A stretch of 64,000 nucleotides of DNA from Xenopus tropicalis (lineage: Eukaryota > Chordata > Amphibia > Anura > Pipidae). Position 1 is the first letter of the stretch, and every line of letters begins with the position of its first letter. The DNA is taken from positions 149,494,047 through 149,558,046 of the forward strand of contig NC_030678.2 of assembly GCF_000004195.4 (NCBI RefSeq), written 5' to 3'. Positions 1 to 10,435 of this stretch are shown here, one piece after another. The position numbers and the translations under genes are program-made. A model generated the notes under the pieces. That model was not told the DNA's origin. It ran no database searches and saw only the letters and a list, made by a program, of their open reading frames with translations.

Positions 1-2990
1 ACATTGTTTTTGCATGCTATTTATGATTGTCTGATCCCACATTTTCTCCCCCTCTACAAGGGGGCTGCCATATTTGTGCAGCAGGAGGCCGTTAGCATTA
101 GAAGCTATAACTGACAGGTTGAGAAGGGATAGTCAAAACAGTCAGGTTTAGGAACTTCAAGTATCATACTTTTATTACTTACAAAAGCAGCCCTATCAGC
201 AAAATAAAATCTACATCACCTATAGGTAACCTTTAATTTACATGAATATTCTAAAGAGTAGTTTTCTTAGTGTCAGTATCACTAACCAATAACAGATACA
301 AGAGGCAAAGGGTGTCCTTGCTCAAAGAAGCGTACAAGCTAAGAGATCAAATCAATTACTACAGGTATTAAAAATACATAGTTATACACAAACAATCCAC
401 AAAAACTTAGAATATCATCCCCAAAAAAAGCAATGACCCATGCTGTACATCAGGATCTAAGGTGAATTCATCTAGATGCGTTCAAGTGCTTGCCAAATGT
501 GCAAGGAAGGACTATAAACCACTAGCTAATCCAGAGTCACTTCCCATAGTATTGACTAAAGAGTAAACTTGATGTCACTATTATGAAAATATATAAAGGG
601 ATCACAACCCCGAATGAACCAAATGCCAGTCAGCAGAGAAAGGATTTTAGATTACTTTCCTGTAAATCCCACCTCATGTGCAAAACAAACAAGTTGTGGA
701 AGTCAAACTCTATTCCTAGGGGATTGTAGTGATCAGAAACCCCCTCCCCAAACTGTATTGTTTTCTATTTATATAGTTCTAACATATTTATGCTCCAGTG
801 AAGCTTACACTGTAAGGTCCCAATATTCATGCAGCCCTCATTGTATGATTCAAGGGATACCTCACAGTCATCCCCAGAGGAATTCAACAGTGTTTTGCAA
901 TAAGCATGTTTCTATCCAATGTACAATGTACTAAAATTCCCCTTTAAGAATGGCTGAGCAATTATACAATCCATATGATTCCTTTATGACAAATTTAGCA
1001 GACAAAAAGGGTAATGGCTGTTTGCAACTTATTTATCTATTCTCTATTCTACTTATTATTTCTCTGAATTCTGACAGTTACCAATAACTTAACTTGCACA
1101 AGTCCTGGTTAAGAATAGCAACAGGGCTCTAGGGTTAGTAACCCAGTAAGTAACATCATTAGCAGCAACTGTGCCTAATAGCTGATTTATTTTCTGCTAT
1201 CAATTTAATGCTGCATTCCTCCCATTGCTTATGTAATGGGTTTTCCTGCTCTTTTGCACCAGGCATGTTGCCTGCGAAGTTGAAAAGAGAGCTCTGGGTG
1301 TGACATATGCATGAATGGCTGTGAAAAGATGTCTGAATTTGACCAAGAGGTATTTATGTAATAAATGGTCTTATGTTTGTTACTTGTCTGGTAACCAATA
1401 GCAACCAATCACCAGGTAGCATTTTGTTTCCAATGTTTTGAAAACAAACATCAAATTGGTGGCTATGGGTTATTAAATGTGGGCAAACAGAAGGGTAGTG
1501 CTTTACTATGTTGAACATGGGTTTGAGGTTCTGGGATTTTTCCCCGATACATTCAGATTTACAGAAGAGCCTACAGTTAGCACCCAGATTTGCTTCATGG
1601 AAGAAGGCCAATGTCTGCCTAAGTCTGAAGATGCATCAGAGTCATAATGACAAAGGGGATTGTGACCCCTGTGAAAGATTCTGTTCTAAACTATGATAAA
1701 GCTGACTTGAATAAAGTGAACAATGCAACACTTTTGGTTAGTATTGAGCTTTTTATTTATATTGCATCAATGGTCCTGGTGAGGTCTACTTAAAGCAACA
1801 GAGGTGTGATGCCTACAGGGCTGTGAAGGTGCCCTGTGATCATAACTGCTACTCCTTTGGAGCCCTTTATGCTTGCGATAAGGCTCTTTAACTTATCTCT
1901 CTTCAAGTCCTTTTAGAGTGTTAGGGTCCCCCTATAAAAGCATTCTTACCCCGGTGACAACAAGCTATGGGTTCAATGGGGCCAGTAGCATGAAAGCAGT
2001 TGGGTTAAAGAAAAGGGACCGAGCCAAAAGTTTGCTACATTAGTCTGATAAACTGGAGTACCGCTTTGGTCTCCATGGAGCATATGCAGCTACAGCATAT
2101 GAATAATCTACTTTATATATAAAGATATTAGAAGTCTAAGAGGGTTGCCATGGCTGTATAACTTTGTACAGTTACTGAAACTCCAAGCTGACTTCACATT
2201 TGGTTACTTTTTTGGGATAGGTTACATTATCAATTATACATTGTTGGTGTGTATATTTTGGGAAGCAGTTGCAAAAAGGGTTGGAGGGTGGTGAAGACAT
2301 GGGGACCTGGAGGTCTGCCATACTTTCATATCTTGGAAGTGTTTCTAAACTAACCTCCATATCAAGGACAAGTTCAAGGCCCCTAAACTAGTTTCTGTGC
2401 TGTTCATGTTTATATGTAAATAGAAGCCAGCATACTACTGTTCATGGTGAACATGGCTTAAATGCCCATAACTTCTGCTCCACGGGCATGCTGTTAAGTG
2501 GCTGATGTGTCCATGAAATAGAATTTTTACATTCTCGTAGGAGAGGTCTGAGTGGAGTGAGAGAGAAGCTACTAAAGCTATTATATAGAAAGCCTGGGAC
2601 CTGGGTTGTTCCCAAATAAGGGGTTTCCATTTAATAGATACAAACTCTGTATGTATCACTGCATGTGAGATTATGAAGTGACAGTAATAATTACAAGAAT
2701 ATACACAATTTGTTTTCTTATATATATTTTTCAAAAGGGCCATGTATATCCTGTATATTTTGTATATTATATTTTTATAAATTGTACTTTGTGACTTTGT
2801 GGTTATAATTGGTGCTTAGTAATGTAACGTGTGCCCCATGATGCACTCAAACTATAAAGGCCTTATGGTCTTTATAAAGGTCATGGAACTCCTTGGCTAT
2901 GTTTAATATCCTTATATTTTACAATAGGGGTTAAATATTTCCTGTATAGTATGCAAAAGGCATGATTTTCCTGTACAATATATCCTAATA
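1..2990. other. AT-rich non-coding stretch, no gene seen
   Basis: Open frames here are short (at most about 106 codons), occur on both strands and carry no recognisable domain. The first 200 bases resemble a fragment of a dispersed frog repeat, but I cannot fix its ends. No splice-bounded coding exon could be supported. Confidence 0.6.
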
Positions 2991-3829
2991 CAGTGCTGTC
3001 CAACTTCTGCGGTGCCGAGGGCCGGAATTTCTCTTGCATACATGGTGGAGGGCCGCTAATGGAAGCCAGTTGTGGCCACTCCCCCATTTTAAACCACACC
3101 CACTTCAAACCACACCCATTTTATCACAATGGTCGCTGCAGGGATATCAACCATCATTCATATGTTAAATCATTAAATTGTCATATTAAGACATACCCTT
3201 AAATCCATATGCCTCCTCCTCCCCTGTGGATAGCACAGCAACCCCCAGCATATAATTACACACCTTAGGGACCATTTAATGGCTATTTCCAACTGCTAAC
3301 AAACTCCCAGAACAAACCCCTGCCAGGTTCACCTCCCACAGGCAGCATAGGGCAGGCAGAGTATGGCGCACACAGTCAGCACTCTGCCTGTCCTATGCTG
3401 CCTGTGTGTGCCATAATCTGCCTGTCCTATGATGCCTGTGGGTGCCATACCCTCCCTGCCCTATGCTGCCTATGTGCCATACTCTGCCTACCCTAGGCAG
3501 CATAGTCCAGGCAGTACATACAATGTCTGAGATGTGAAGAGGTGAACAATGTGGGTGATTATAGCCTGAGCCTGAGGTGTGAACACTGCAGGGGGTGAAC
3601 AATGCAGAGATTAAAAGGTGTGAACAACACAGGGGATTACATGTTTAAACAATACAGAGGGATTACAGCCTGAATCTGAGGTGAGAACCATGCAGGGGAG
3701 CAGTTATTCTCAGTACTATTTAAAGCTTACACAAAGGTAAGCTATCAAAGCAGCCAGACAGGTGGGGGGCCACACAGAGGGGGGTCGAGGGCCGCATGCG
3801 GCCCGCGGGCCGCCAGTTGGACAGCACTG
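2991..3829. mobile_element. hAT-like non-autonomous element with 8-bp target duplication
   Basis: The left end reads CAGTGCTGTCCAACT and the right end is its reverse complement, AGTTGGACAGCACTG. The element is flanked on both sides by the identical 8-mer TCCTAATA (2983-2990 and 3830-3837). A CAG...CTG end with an 8-bp duplication is the signature of hAT transposition. The 839-bp interior has no transposase frame. It contains a GC-rich right part and two internal low-copy tandem zones: one built on CTGCCTGTCCTATGCTGCC (about 3370-3510) and one built on GGTGTGAACAATGCAG (about 3530-3700). It needs a transposase in trans. Confidence 0.85.
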
Positions 3830-3936
3830 TCCTAATAAATGGTGACTAGTGATGTTGTAAATTATAACTGTTGCTTAGTGATAATTTGTGATAGATATCT
3901 CACTAAAACTTGTGTTCTAAAAAATAATGTACCCCT

Positions 3937-4089
3937 TGCAAGCTCTTTTGGGCAGGGCCCTCTTCACCTCTTGTATCGGTTACTGATTGCTTTATATGTT
4001 ACTCTGTATGTCCAATGTATGTAACCCACATATTGTACAGCGCTGCGGAATATGTTGGCGCTTTATAAATAAATGTTAATAATAATAAC
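3937..4089 (+). repeat. Dispersed repeat with 3' tail ending in AATAAATG/TAATAA repeats (SINE- or L2-tail-like)
   Basis: The segment contains GCTCTTTTGGGCAGGGCCCT, then TGTACAGCGCTGCGGAATAT and GTTGGCGCTTTATAAATAAA, ending in a short TAA-rich microsatellite. I recognise this as a very common amphibian dispersed sequence ending like a LINE-derived or SINE 3' tail. A weaker relative of its 5' part lies near 42880-42960. Assignment to a named family would need a repeat library. Confidence 0.6.
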
Positions 4090-4096
4090 CCCCTAT

Positions 4097-4150
4097 CAGG
4101 GCTGGAACTAGGGGTAGGCAGAAGAGGCATTTGCCTAGGGCACAATGGAG
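4097..4150 (+). repeat. Fragment of the CAGGGCGGAAC hAT-like MITE
   Basis: The text CAGGGCTGGAACTAGGGG followed by TAGGCAGAAGAGGCA and TTGCCTAGGGC matches the left end of the complete copy at 57137-57422. Only the left end survives here; it abuts the TAA-rich tail just upstream. Confidence 0.65.
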
Positions 4151-4977
4151 ATGGGACAACAGATTTGTTGCAGAGCAGGTTAGCTTTCCAATACCAAAAC
4201 CACTCGGCCTTCAGCCTCAAGCCTTTGGTCATGGATCTTTACAGTCATTTTCAGGAAAAAGGCAGCTGAAGAAATAGACGTGTCATGACAATTTAAGAGA
4301 CAGTCACTGTACAAGAAGGGGATAAAGGGAAACCAAAGACAATAGCAATGTATATAAGGGACTAATGAAATATGCCTGTGTGGTTTGGTGCTTTGGTTAA
4401 GAGATGAAAATAACTTGGGATTAATTAAATTTCAATAATGTGTACTCTATTCTTACACCATATGTTTTGTTCTGCCGAGCAGCAAACTTCTGGTTTTAAT
4501 TTCAGAACTGATCAAAATGAGAAGTGTGGATGTTTCCAGTGGTTTTATTGTGCCAGGAAGGCCTTAGGAGGAGCCCGCATCCACTACCAATAATTTCATT
4601 AATAAATCAAGAAGGGATTTATTTATTAAAACTCACTTAGAAGTAAATCATCGTCACATATTAAATAACTGAATAGAAATCTGTGCCATGACCAGGGATT
4701 TTTGTGAATTTTTTAAAAACTTAATAAGCATCCTGGGACTGCCCTGCAGTGCTGCGAAATGCCTGTATGACCACATGCGTGACTCTACAATCACAGTTCT
4801 GGCAAAGAATGGCATATGCCGAGGGTAAACCACCTTATTTAGCACTGATGTGTAATCATTCTTGGAAACACATTGCTGGTGGGTACAGATGGGCTAGATT
4901 ATCTAATCTAGCCATCAATTGCACCCCCCCAGTGAAAATAATCCAGTTGCCTTACTGCCAATAAGACTACTTTTTGG

Positions 4978-5219
4978 ATCCAATATCAAATAGGGTAAGA
5001 AAAATAAAAAATCACAACAGCAGCTGAATAAAATGAAAAATACATTTTATTAGGACATACTACCTGATGTGTTTCGTGCCTGAAGGGCCTGTGAGTAAGT
5101 GCCCTTCAGGCACGAAACGCGTCAGGTAACATGTCCTAATAAAATTTGTTATTTTTCATTTTATTCAGCTGCTGTTGTGATTTTTATTTTATTTTTTGTC
5201 ACCCTATTTGATATTGGAT
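4978..5219. repeat. Palindromic MITE, imperfect arms of about 110-115 bp
   Basis: The left arm (about 4978-5088) and right arm (about 5101-5219) are near-complete reverse complements around a 12-base loop. The loop-proximal part reads TTTCGTGCCTGAAGGGC on the left and GCCCTTCAGGCACGAAA on the right. Arms differ by a few substitutions and small indels in A/T runs, so this copy is older than the perfect hairpin at 58280-58490. The core CGAAACGCGTCAGG resembles the CGAAACGTTACGTCGG core of that second hairpin. Confidence 0.85.
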
Positions 5220-5407
5220 TGGCTATCGCCTGTGACCTGGACTGAGGTTTGAGATGTGATCATTTTTACTTTTTTCATATATTTTTTTGTTTTCCTTCTG
5301 TAAAGTGAGGCTGCTTACTACCCCTTTTTTGTTACTTATTTTGGATCCACACACTATAGTGTGTATTAATACCAGGATTCTGGTATTTTTTACTTCCTGG
5401 CCATTTC

Positions 5408-5960
5408 TTAAAGGGAAGCACAGCTTAAGCTTTTTGAAAAGTTAACCTAATTTCAAGCAAATTTGCAATATACATCAATTAAAAAATATGCAGCCTTTTC
5501 AGGCTTTTTAATGTAATAATATGGTTTGCAACAGTTCCCTAAGCCTGGCCCCCCATTCTCCTGCTGATCTGGCTGACTACTTTAAGACTCAAATAAAATG
5601 TAACAGTAGTTGACTGTTCTCAGCCTGCCTTCATGCCTTCAGCCTGTATCCTCCAAATCCCACAATTCCCTGCGCAAGTGATATCAATAAGGAAAGAATC
5701 ATCACAGGGCAATGAATTATGGGATATACAGTTCCTGTGTGCTGTCTGTAAACTGTGGAGAAGTTGTCCCAATTTGTAACATCGGTGTTTTAGCCCCTCC
5801 TCCGCTGCCATGCAGATAGAAAAGAACTGTTTTGCAGCTGGATTTCATCATAAAAATATTACATTTATTCACACATTACGGAACAGATAACAGGTATAGA
5901 GTTTTCTGTGTTGTGTGGGGCTCTAACAAATATTGGTTTGGAAGCAGAGTTCCCCTTTAG
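5408..5960. mobile_element. TTAA-type MITE, about 550 bp
   Basis: The segment starts TTAAAGGGAAGCACAGC and ends GCAGAGTTCCCCTTTAG, an inverted pair beginning at a TTAA (the right copy is mutated to TTAG). The interior has no coding frame and resembles the abundant frog TTAA-flanked MITEs, which known elements link to Kolobok or piggyBac-type transposases. The family name is not assigned. Confidence 0.55.
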
Positions 5961-6349
5961 AATAACCATTGATATTCACTCTAAATAACACTTTTCATCT
6001 TACTGCTCTTTAATAACTATCAGTGAACAGACTTTTCATTTTGTTTGGGTCCTTTACATACTTTACATGGTCCAAGGTTCCTATTTTTTTAAAATTAATA
6101 CATTTATATTTGGTTATAGGCTGTTTTATAATTTGGTCAACTTTCTCCAGTTTTATTTCTAAAAAAAAAAAAAGCTGCCTATGTAGTCACCATACTAGAA
6201 CTTTCAATACAGCTTGGGCAGTATGACAGTGTCTGCTAAAACTACATGTACTAGCACATCATGCCACAGCTCAGTGCACTATATGTTTGTATTTTTTATC
6301 AGCACCCGAATTAGCCCTGTGTGCCACTGCCCTAATACACCTGTATTTA

Positions 6350-6620
6350 TGGTATACAGATATAAGGTCTCTTCTGGAAACTTAATATCTACAAATTATG
6401 GGAAAATCATCTGCTATTTAAGCAAATAATTTAATTTTTTGTTAATTATTTCCTTTCTCTTTAATAATAAAACAGTACCTTGTACTTGATGTTAACCAAG
6501 TTGCATAAATCCATATTGGTGACAAGTAGCCTTAAGTTAAGGTGATCCAAATCACAGCAAGATCCCTTATGCAGAAAACCAGTCCCAAGCTTTCCGGGTA
6601 ATAGATCCTAAACCTGTACT
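6350..6620 (+). repeat. Diverged copy of the CAGGTATGGG MITE
   Basis: The stretch contains the family landmarks TAATAATAAAACAGTACCTT and GTACTTGAT, then GGTGATCCAAAT, GATCCCTTATGCAGAAAACC and the terminal ATCCTAAACCTGTA. The left terminus is heavily diverged. Complete relatives lie at 35641-35970 and 58580-58886. Confidence 0.7.
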
Positions 6621-6994
6621 TTATATTTTCAAGTCACAACTGAATAACCTGACACCATTTGCCTTACACCTGTCCTCCAAATATTTTCCAAACAGATATC
6701 AAGTTTTTGGGGAATTATTTTGCACTACTAAGGTTTAGTGCCCACTCTCAGGTCATTAATAAAAGCATTAAAACAATATATCAGCCTAAAGCACAACCCT
6801 GAAGCTAATGCAACTTGCCCTTCATTCACAACAAATTGACAAATTCATAAAAATGTAATTATTGTGAAAAATAAATACCAATCTATATCAGGATGGTTAA
6901 ATACAGTATTAGCTGGGGTTCAGCCTTTACCTATATAGAACTATGAAAGGTACTAGTATTTGAACACCACCTTTGATTAGGTAGAATGTACAAC

Positions 6995-6997
<3 letters not shown>
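6621..6997. other. AT-rich spacer, no feature seen
   Basis: No open frame of note, no inverted repeat and no clear repeat family was seen here. Confidence 0.5.

Positions 6998-7040
<43 letters not shown>
6998..7040. repeat. (AT)n microsatellite
   Basis: An uninterrupted alternating AT run of about 43 bases. The open frame encoding YIYIYI on the minus strand is produced by this run and is not a gene. Confidence 0.95.
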
Positions 7041-7042
<2 letters not shown>

Positions 7043-7797
7043 TAATGGGCAATCCCCACTGTACAGCATGGAGTGAGGCACAGTGATTGCCCAGGACAAT
7101 ATTCCAATGCTGTGATTCACTTTCCATCCAACTGCCCCTCACTCAGAAGAAACCCTTTGGAGACCAGTATTCTGTGCAGAAAAGCCAGAGCTCCACACCT
7201 GAGAAAAGAAATGCAACCCCAAATGTTCCAATGCACATGGATTCAATATTTTACATTCATTAAAAATGTTTGATGGGTTTCAAGTTCTGTAAATGCCACC
7301 GCAATTCAAAGCAGTATTTATTTGCCCTTTTGTGCATTGAAACAATACAGCACAAGCCTTTCAGATTCTTGATTGGTCTGGTAGTCAGACAGCTTCTGCT
7401 ACATGGTAAAAACAAATATATTTCTGGAAGTTCAGATAGTGTCCATGCACTTTTGTTTTTTGCATAAGTCCAACTGAATGAGCTCATGTTCAAGGGGGTG
7501 GGGGTGCGTATTAACCCTTTAAGGTTAGTGACCTAACAACCAGTTAGCTTAATATGTAGGAGTGGAGAACAAAAAGCACCAGAAAAGAAAATAAAAAGCA
7601 ACTTTTTTCTAAAGGTGACTGCATGACTACTGCAAGCAAGATACTCAAAAGTTAGTGGAAAAAATAATATATATTATATATATTGAAAGGTGAGCTTCCC
7701 CTTAAATCTATTTGTTTGGCAGCTTTACAACTGGTCACTGACACAGATAACATAGATAGAAAATGGGAACATTGTTTGAAAAGAGCCGGTGTGGAAG
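7041..7797. other. Non-coding stretch upstream of the CpG island
   Basis: Open frames on both strands overlap between 7073 and 7493 and none has a recognisable domain. A short ATATATTATATATAT tract lies near 7667-7684. Confidence 0.5.
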
Positions 7798-7891
7798 CGA
7801 GAGATGGAGAGAGAATTAGAGAGAGAGGAATAGAGAGAGGGGGATAGAGAGAGAGGAATAGAGAGAGAGGAATAGAGAGAGGGAAGGGAGG
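7798..7891. repeat. GA-rich tandem repeat, unit GAGGAATAGAGAGA
   Basis: About six imperfect copies of a 14-16 base purine unit (GAGAGAGGAATAGAGA) sit immediately left of the CpG island. Purine-only tracts of this kind often border frog promoters and can bind GAGA-type factors, but nothing here proves function. Confidence 0.85.
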
Positions 7892-7924
7892 GCACTGCTA
7901 CCTCCGCTGTTGTCAAGGAGTTGG

Positions 7925-7932
7925 TGACGTCA
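7925..7932. promoter_or_regulatory. CRE palindrome TGACGTCA (first)
   Basis: A perfect 8-base CREB/ATF consensus, preceded by GG and followed by CCC, at the left edge of the CpG island. Confidence 0.75.
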
Positions 7933-8247
7933 CCCTTTTCTTAAATTAGCCCGTTGTCAGCCGCTGGCAACTTTTCCCTCTGGCAGAACGAGCTGTCAAT
8001 TATATGGCGTCACAATACGCCTGTTGTGACTGTAAACAGAGTCCTCTCTTCTGCTGTGGCTGGGCAGCTCTTGCCCCTTCCCCTCAGCCCCTGCCCACTC
8101 CTTTCTCTCTATCCAGCAGCTCCGCCTGGGACGAGACCCGCTAGCTCCTGCCCCGCTCGGCCGCAGCTACACAATGGCCGGGGCAAACTCTCCCCCACAC
8201 AAACATAAAGCCATTCGGGCAGTTTTCATTCAGAAGCGCTCGGCAGG

Positions 8248-8255
8248 TGACGTCA
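8248..8255. promoter_or_regulatory. CRE palindrome TGACGTCA (second)
   Basis: A second perfect CREB/ATF consensus 323 bases from the first, followed within 25 bases by a CCAAT box (CTCCAATCATC). The CRE plus CCAAT spacing is typical of CREB/NF-Y promoters, which supports promoter function here. Confidence 0.75.
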
Positions 8256-8669
8256 TTGCCCCAGTAGCAGCGGCTGCTCCAATCATCTTGCGAGCAGTGG
8301 GAAGACAAGTGGATCGTTAACCCTTCCAGCGCTGCGGCACAAGTGCAAAAGTGAGCGGCTCGTTAGGCTTGCCCTGTGCCGCAGGCTCAGACTTTGTAGC
8401 TGTATGCCCGGAGCAGGACAAAGGCGGGTAGTGCCCAAATAAACCCTGCCCAGGGCTCTGCCACTACAGGCTCCGCTGCCCCTATACATGCAGGATAATA
8501 GTAAGCACAGGGGCACAGGGAGGCAATGAATTGGATGAACCCAAAGCTGTGAGCAGCTACTTTCAGCTTCGCAACTGTTGGACAGCACCCACCCAGCAGC
8601 TGGAGGGCTGCATATCTCAGCCTTCCCCCCACCCCCTATGGCCAATGACTGCCCGGCTAAAGCTGCAGA

Positions 8670-8714
8670 ACTAAAACTCCCACAAGCAGCATGAAGGTTT
8701 TTGGGAGCTGTAGT
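8670..8714. promoter_or_regulatory. Inverted pair of ZNF143/Staf-like sites
   Basis: The plus strand carries ACTAAAACTCCCAC (8670-8683). The minus strand carries ACTACAGCTCCCA (8702-8714 read in reverse). The second fits the ACTACARNTCCCA core of ZNF143 well; the first differs at one core base. ZNF143 sites are frequent in CpG-island and bidirectional promoters. Short repeats can also carry this motif (another copy at about 37253), so binding is not certain. Confidence 0.45.
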
Positions 8715-9113
8715 TCATTACCAGCTAGTCAGGGCAGGCAGCTATGGGACTTCCCCGAGTCGCTGCTCCCAAACACAAGGCACAAAGCGCCGCTCCAGGG
8801 CGAGCAAAACAAACAGATGGCCAATAGGAAGAGGCCAGTGCTTTGTTGTGCAGCTTGCACCTGGCACATGTGAATACACACTTACACACACTCACTTACA
8901 CACACACACCAATGGGCCACTTACTTACTCTGTCACTGGTGCCTTCACTATACGTGTGTGTGCAAAGCCCAAAGCTGCGAACTGAAAGCGAAGGAATCCG
9001 CATCTCTACTAGCGATATCCCAATACGCCTTATCCGTGCCCACGGAAAGGGCCAGCCCGCCGGCTATTAGTGTCGCTCCGGCAAAGCTTCTAGGAAGTTG
9101 CTCCTTTTGTTCC

Positions 9114-9123
9114 ACTATTTATA
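9114..9123 (-). promoter_or_regulatory. TATA-like box, best on the minus strand
   Basis: Read on the minus strand the sequence is CTATAAATAG, a strong TATA match. A GC box (GGGGCGGGGC on plus, 9149-9158) lies about 26 bases upstream in that direction. This would place a minus-strand start near 9085-9090. On the plus strand the reading CTATTTATAG is a poorer TATA. Confidence 0.4.
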
Positions 9124-9148
9124 GATTGCGTCAACATTGCGAGGAGAA

Positions 9149-9158
9149 GGGGCGGGGC
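9149..9158. promoter_or_regulatory. Sp1-type GC box
   Basis: GGGGCGGGGC, a consensus Sp/KLF site inside the CpG island. Confidence 0.6.
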
Positions 9159-9440
9159 CAAGGTACTCCGGCTGCGAAGCTCACAGTGAGCGAACTGAAA
9201 CCTCCACCCCGCCGAGGGATCGCCAGATCAGATGGGATCACGTGGCTGGGGATAACCATCCTGCTGCCTGCCGGGGGGAGCCGGGGGGAGCGCTGAGCAT
9301 GGTGCCTCGACGGCTGCCTGCTGCTCCCTCCTCCTACCCCTTCCCTGGATGTCATGCACAGGCACGGCAGGGAGGGGAGGTGGCGTTAGGTAAATGTCAG
9401 CTGCCACTCATCGCTAATAAGGCGCAGGCATAGGTGTCTA

Positions 9441-10195
9441 TGGGCAGCGCAGCAAGTTTACCACAGAGCCGATGTGCAGCCCTCCTGCTTTTAGTTAAAC
9501 AGGGAGTCGAAGTTTATCATGAGCTGAAAGGAGATGGACACCTAAAGCTATAGGGAGCCCTAGGCTGGATACCTATATGAGCCATGTCTCTTAGTATTAC
9601 TCTTAGTTGGTGGAATGCCAAGAGCTGCAATGGCACTGTGGGAGGATTGCAGGTTGGATATAACCAATATGTGAAAACGTAAAGCAGCTATGAAATGTTA
9701 TAATATGGCCTCTGTAATTATAGATAGGATTTTCCTCCAAATGGCTCTGTGATGCTGGATCCTCAGGCTGAACACTTTCTCTAATTTAAACCCAGGTTAG
9801 AGGGCCACAAGCTGAGCCATCTGTAGGCTGGAGGCACTTCACTCAATTGCCCTCACTCTTCCTATCTCCAAACACCATGACCTACATTATAAGCTCCTCA
9901 CTATGCCCCCACCCTTCCACCGAATCAATGTTTTAATTTTTCATAGGCTTACAATAAACAGATATGGCAATATATGGCTATAAGGAACTGGCACAATGAT
10001 AGTGCCATATGCTCTTGTATAAGGACTGTATATATCCTATGTTCTATAGCCTGGTACTAGGTCATGCTTTTACTTATTTATACATGATACAGTGATAATA
10101 AGTATTCCTTATCCAGTGCTGGAGATGAGAAGTGACTCAGGGAGATGCTGGAAGGCTGGGGCCAACATCTCCTGTAGGGTGTGTGTCCACAAATG
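9441..10195. other. Non-coding stretch right of the CpG island
   Basis: CpG density drops quickly to the genomic background. No coding exon, repeat family or inverted repeat could be recognised. Confidence 0.5.
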
Positions 10196-10199
10196 GTCT

Positions 10200-10435
10200 T
10201 TTGGGCATTTAGAAGTTACATAGTAGTTAAGTTGGGTTGACAAAAGAGCAAAGTCCATCAAGTTCAACCCTTCCAAGTAAACCCAACACACACAAATAGA
10301 CCCATACTGACCTATCTATACACTCACATACATAAACCATATATACCAACATCAATACTAACTGTAGATTTTAGTATCACAATAGCCTTGGATACTATGC
10401 TTGTTCAAGAACTCATCCAAGCTAGATTATGTGTG
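10200..10435. repeat. Dispersed amphibian repeat (GTCCATCAAGTTCAACCCTT type)
   Basis: The segment runs from a TTACATAGTAGTTAAGTTGG start through AAAGTCCATCAAGTTCAACC and a C/A-rich tract (CCCATACTGACCTATCTATA) to an AACTCATCCAAGCT end. I recognise this as a widespread amphibian dispersed repeat. The class is not determined from this fragment. Confidence 0.65.

Larger units (their letters stand above)
7920..9440. promoter_or_regulatory. CpG island with promoter-type motif cluster; gene and direction not resolved
   Basis: Base composition changes abruptly to GC-rich with frequent CpG, unlike either flank. It holds two perfect CREB/ATF palindromes, three CCAAT boxes (near 8279, 8642 and 8821), a pair of inverted ZNF143-like sites (8670-8714), a GC box (9149-9158) and a TATA-like box (9114-9123). 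Open frames of up to 120 codons occur on both strands, but none matches a protein I know, so they look like GC-rich chance frames or 5'UTR. A donor-like G|GTAAAT lies at about 9388 on the plus strand. On the minus strand, AGA|GTAAGT occurs near 8922-8930. The island could serve a plus-strand gene whose first intron is the 10-18 kb region, a minus-strand gene leaving the window at the left, or both. Confidence 0.8.

Noticed and set aside
6927..7142. 71-codon minus frame with a YIYIYI run
   Set aside because: Created by the AT microsatellite.
8283..8645. 120-codon minus frame in the CpG island
   Set aside because: Low-complexity, Cys/Ser/Leu-rich, no domain; an overlapping frame of 81 codons is open in another phase. 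Expected from GC-rich sequence.
9137..9433. 98-codon plus frame with a donor-like site inside
   Set aside because: No recognisable protein; composition suggests 5'UTR or chance. Kept only as part of the promoter description.
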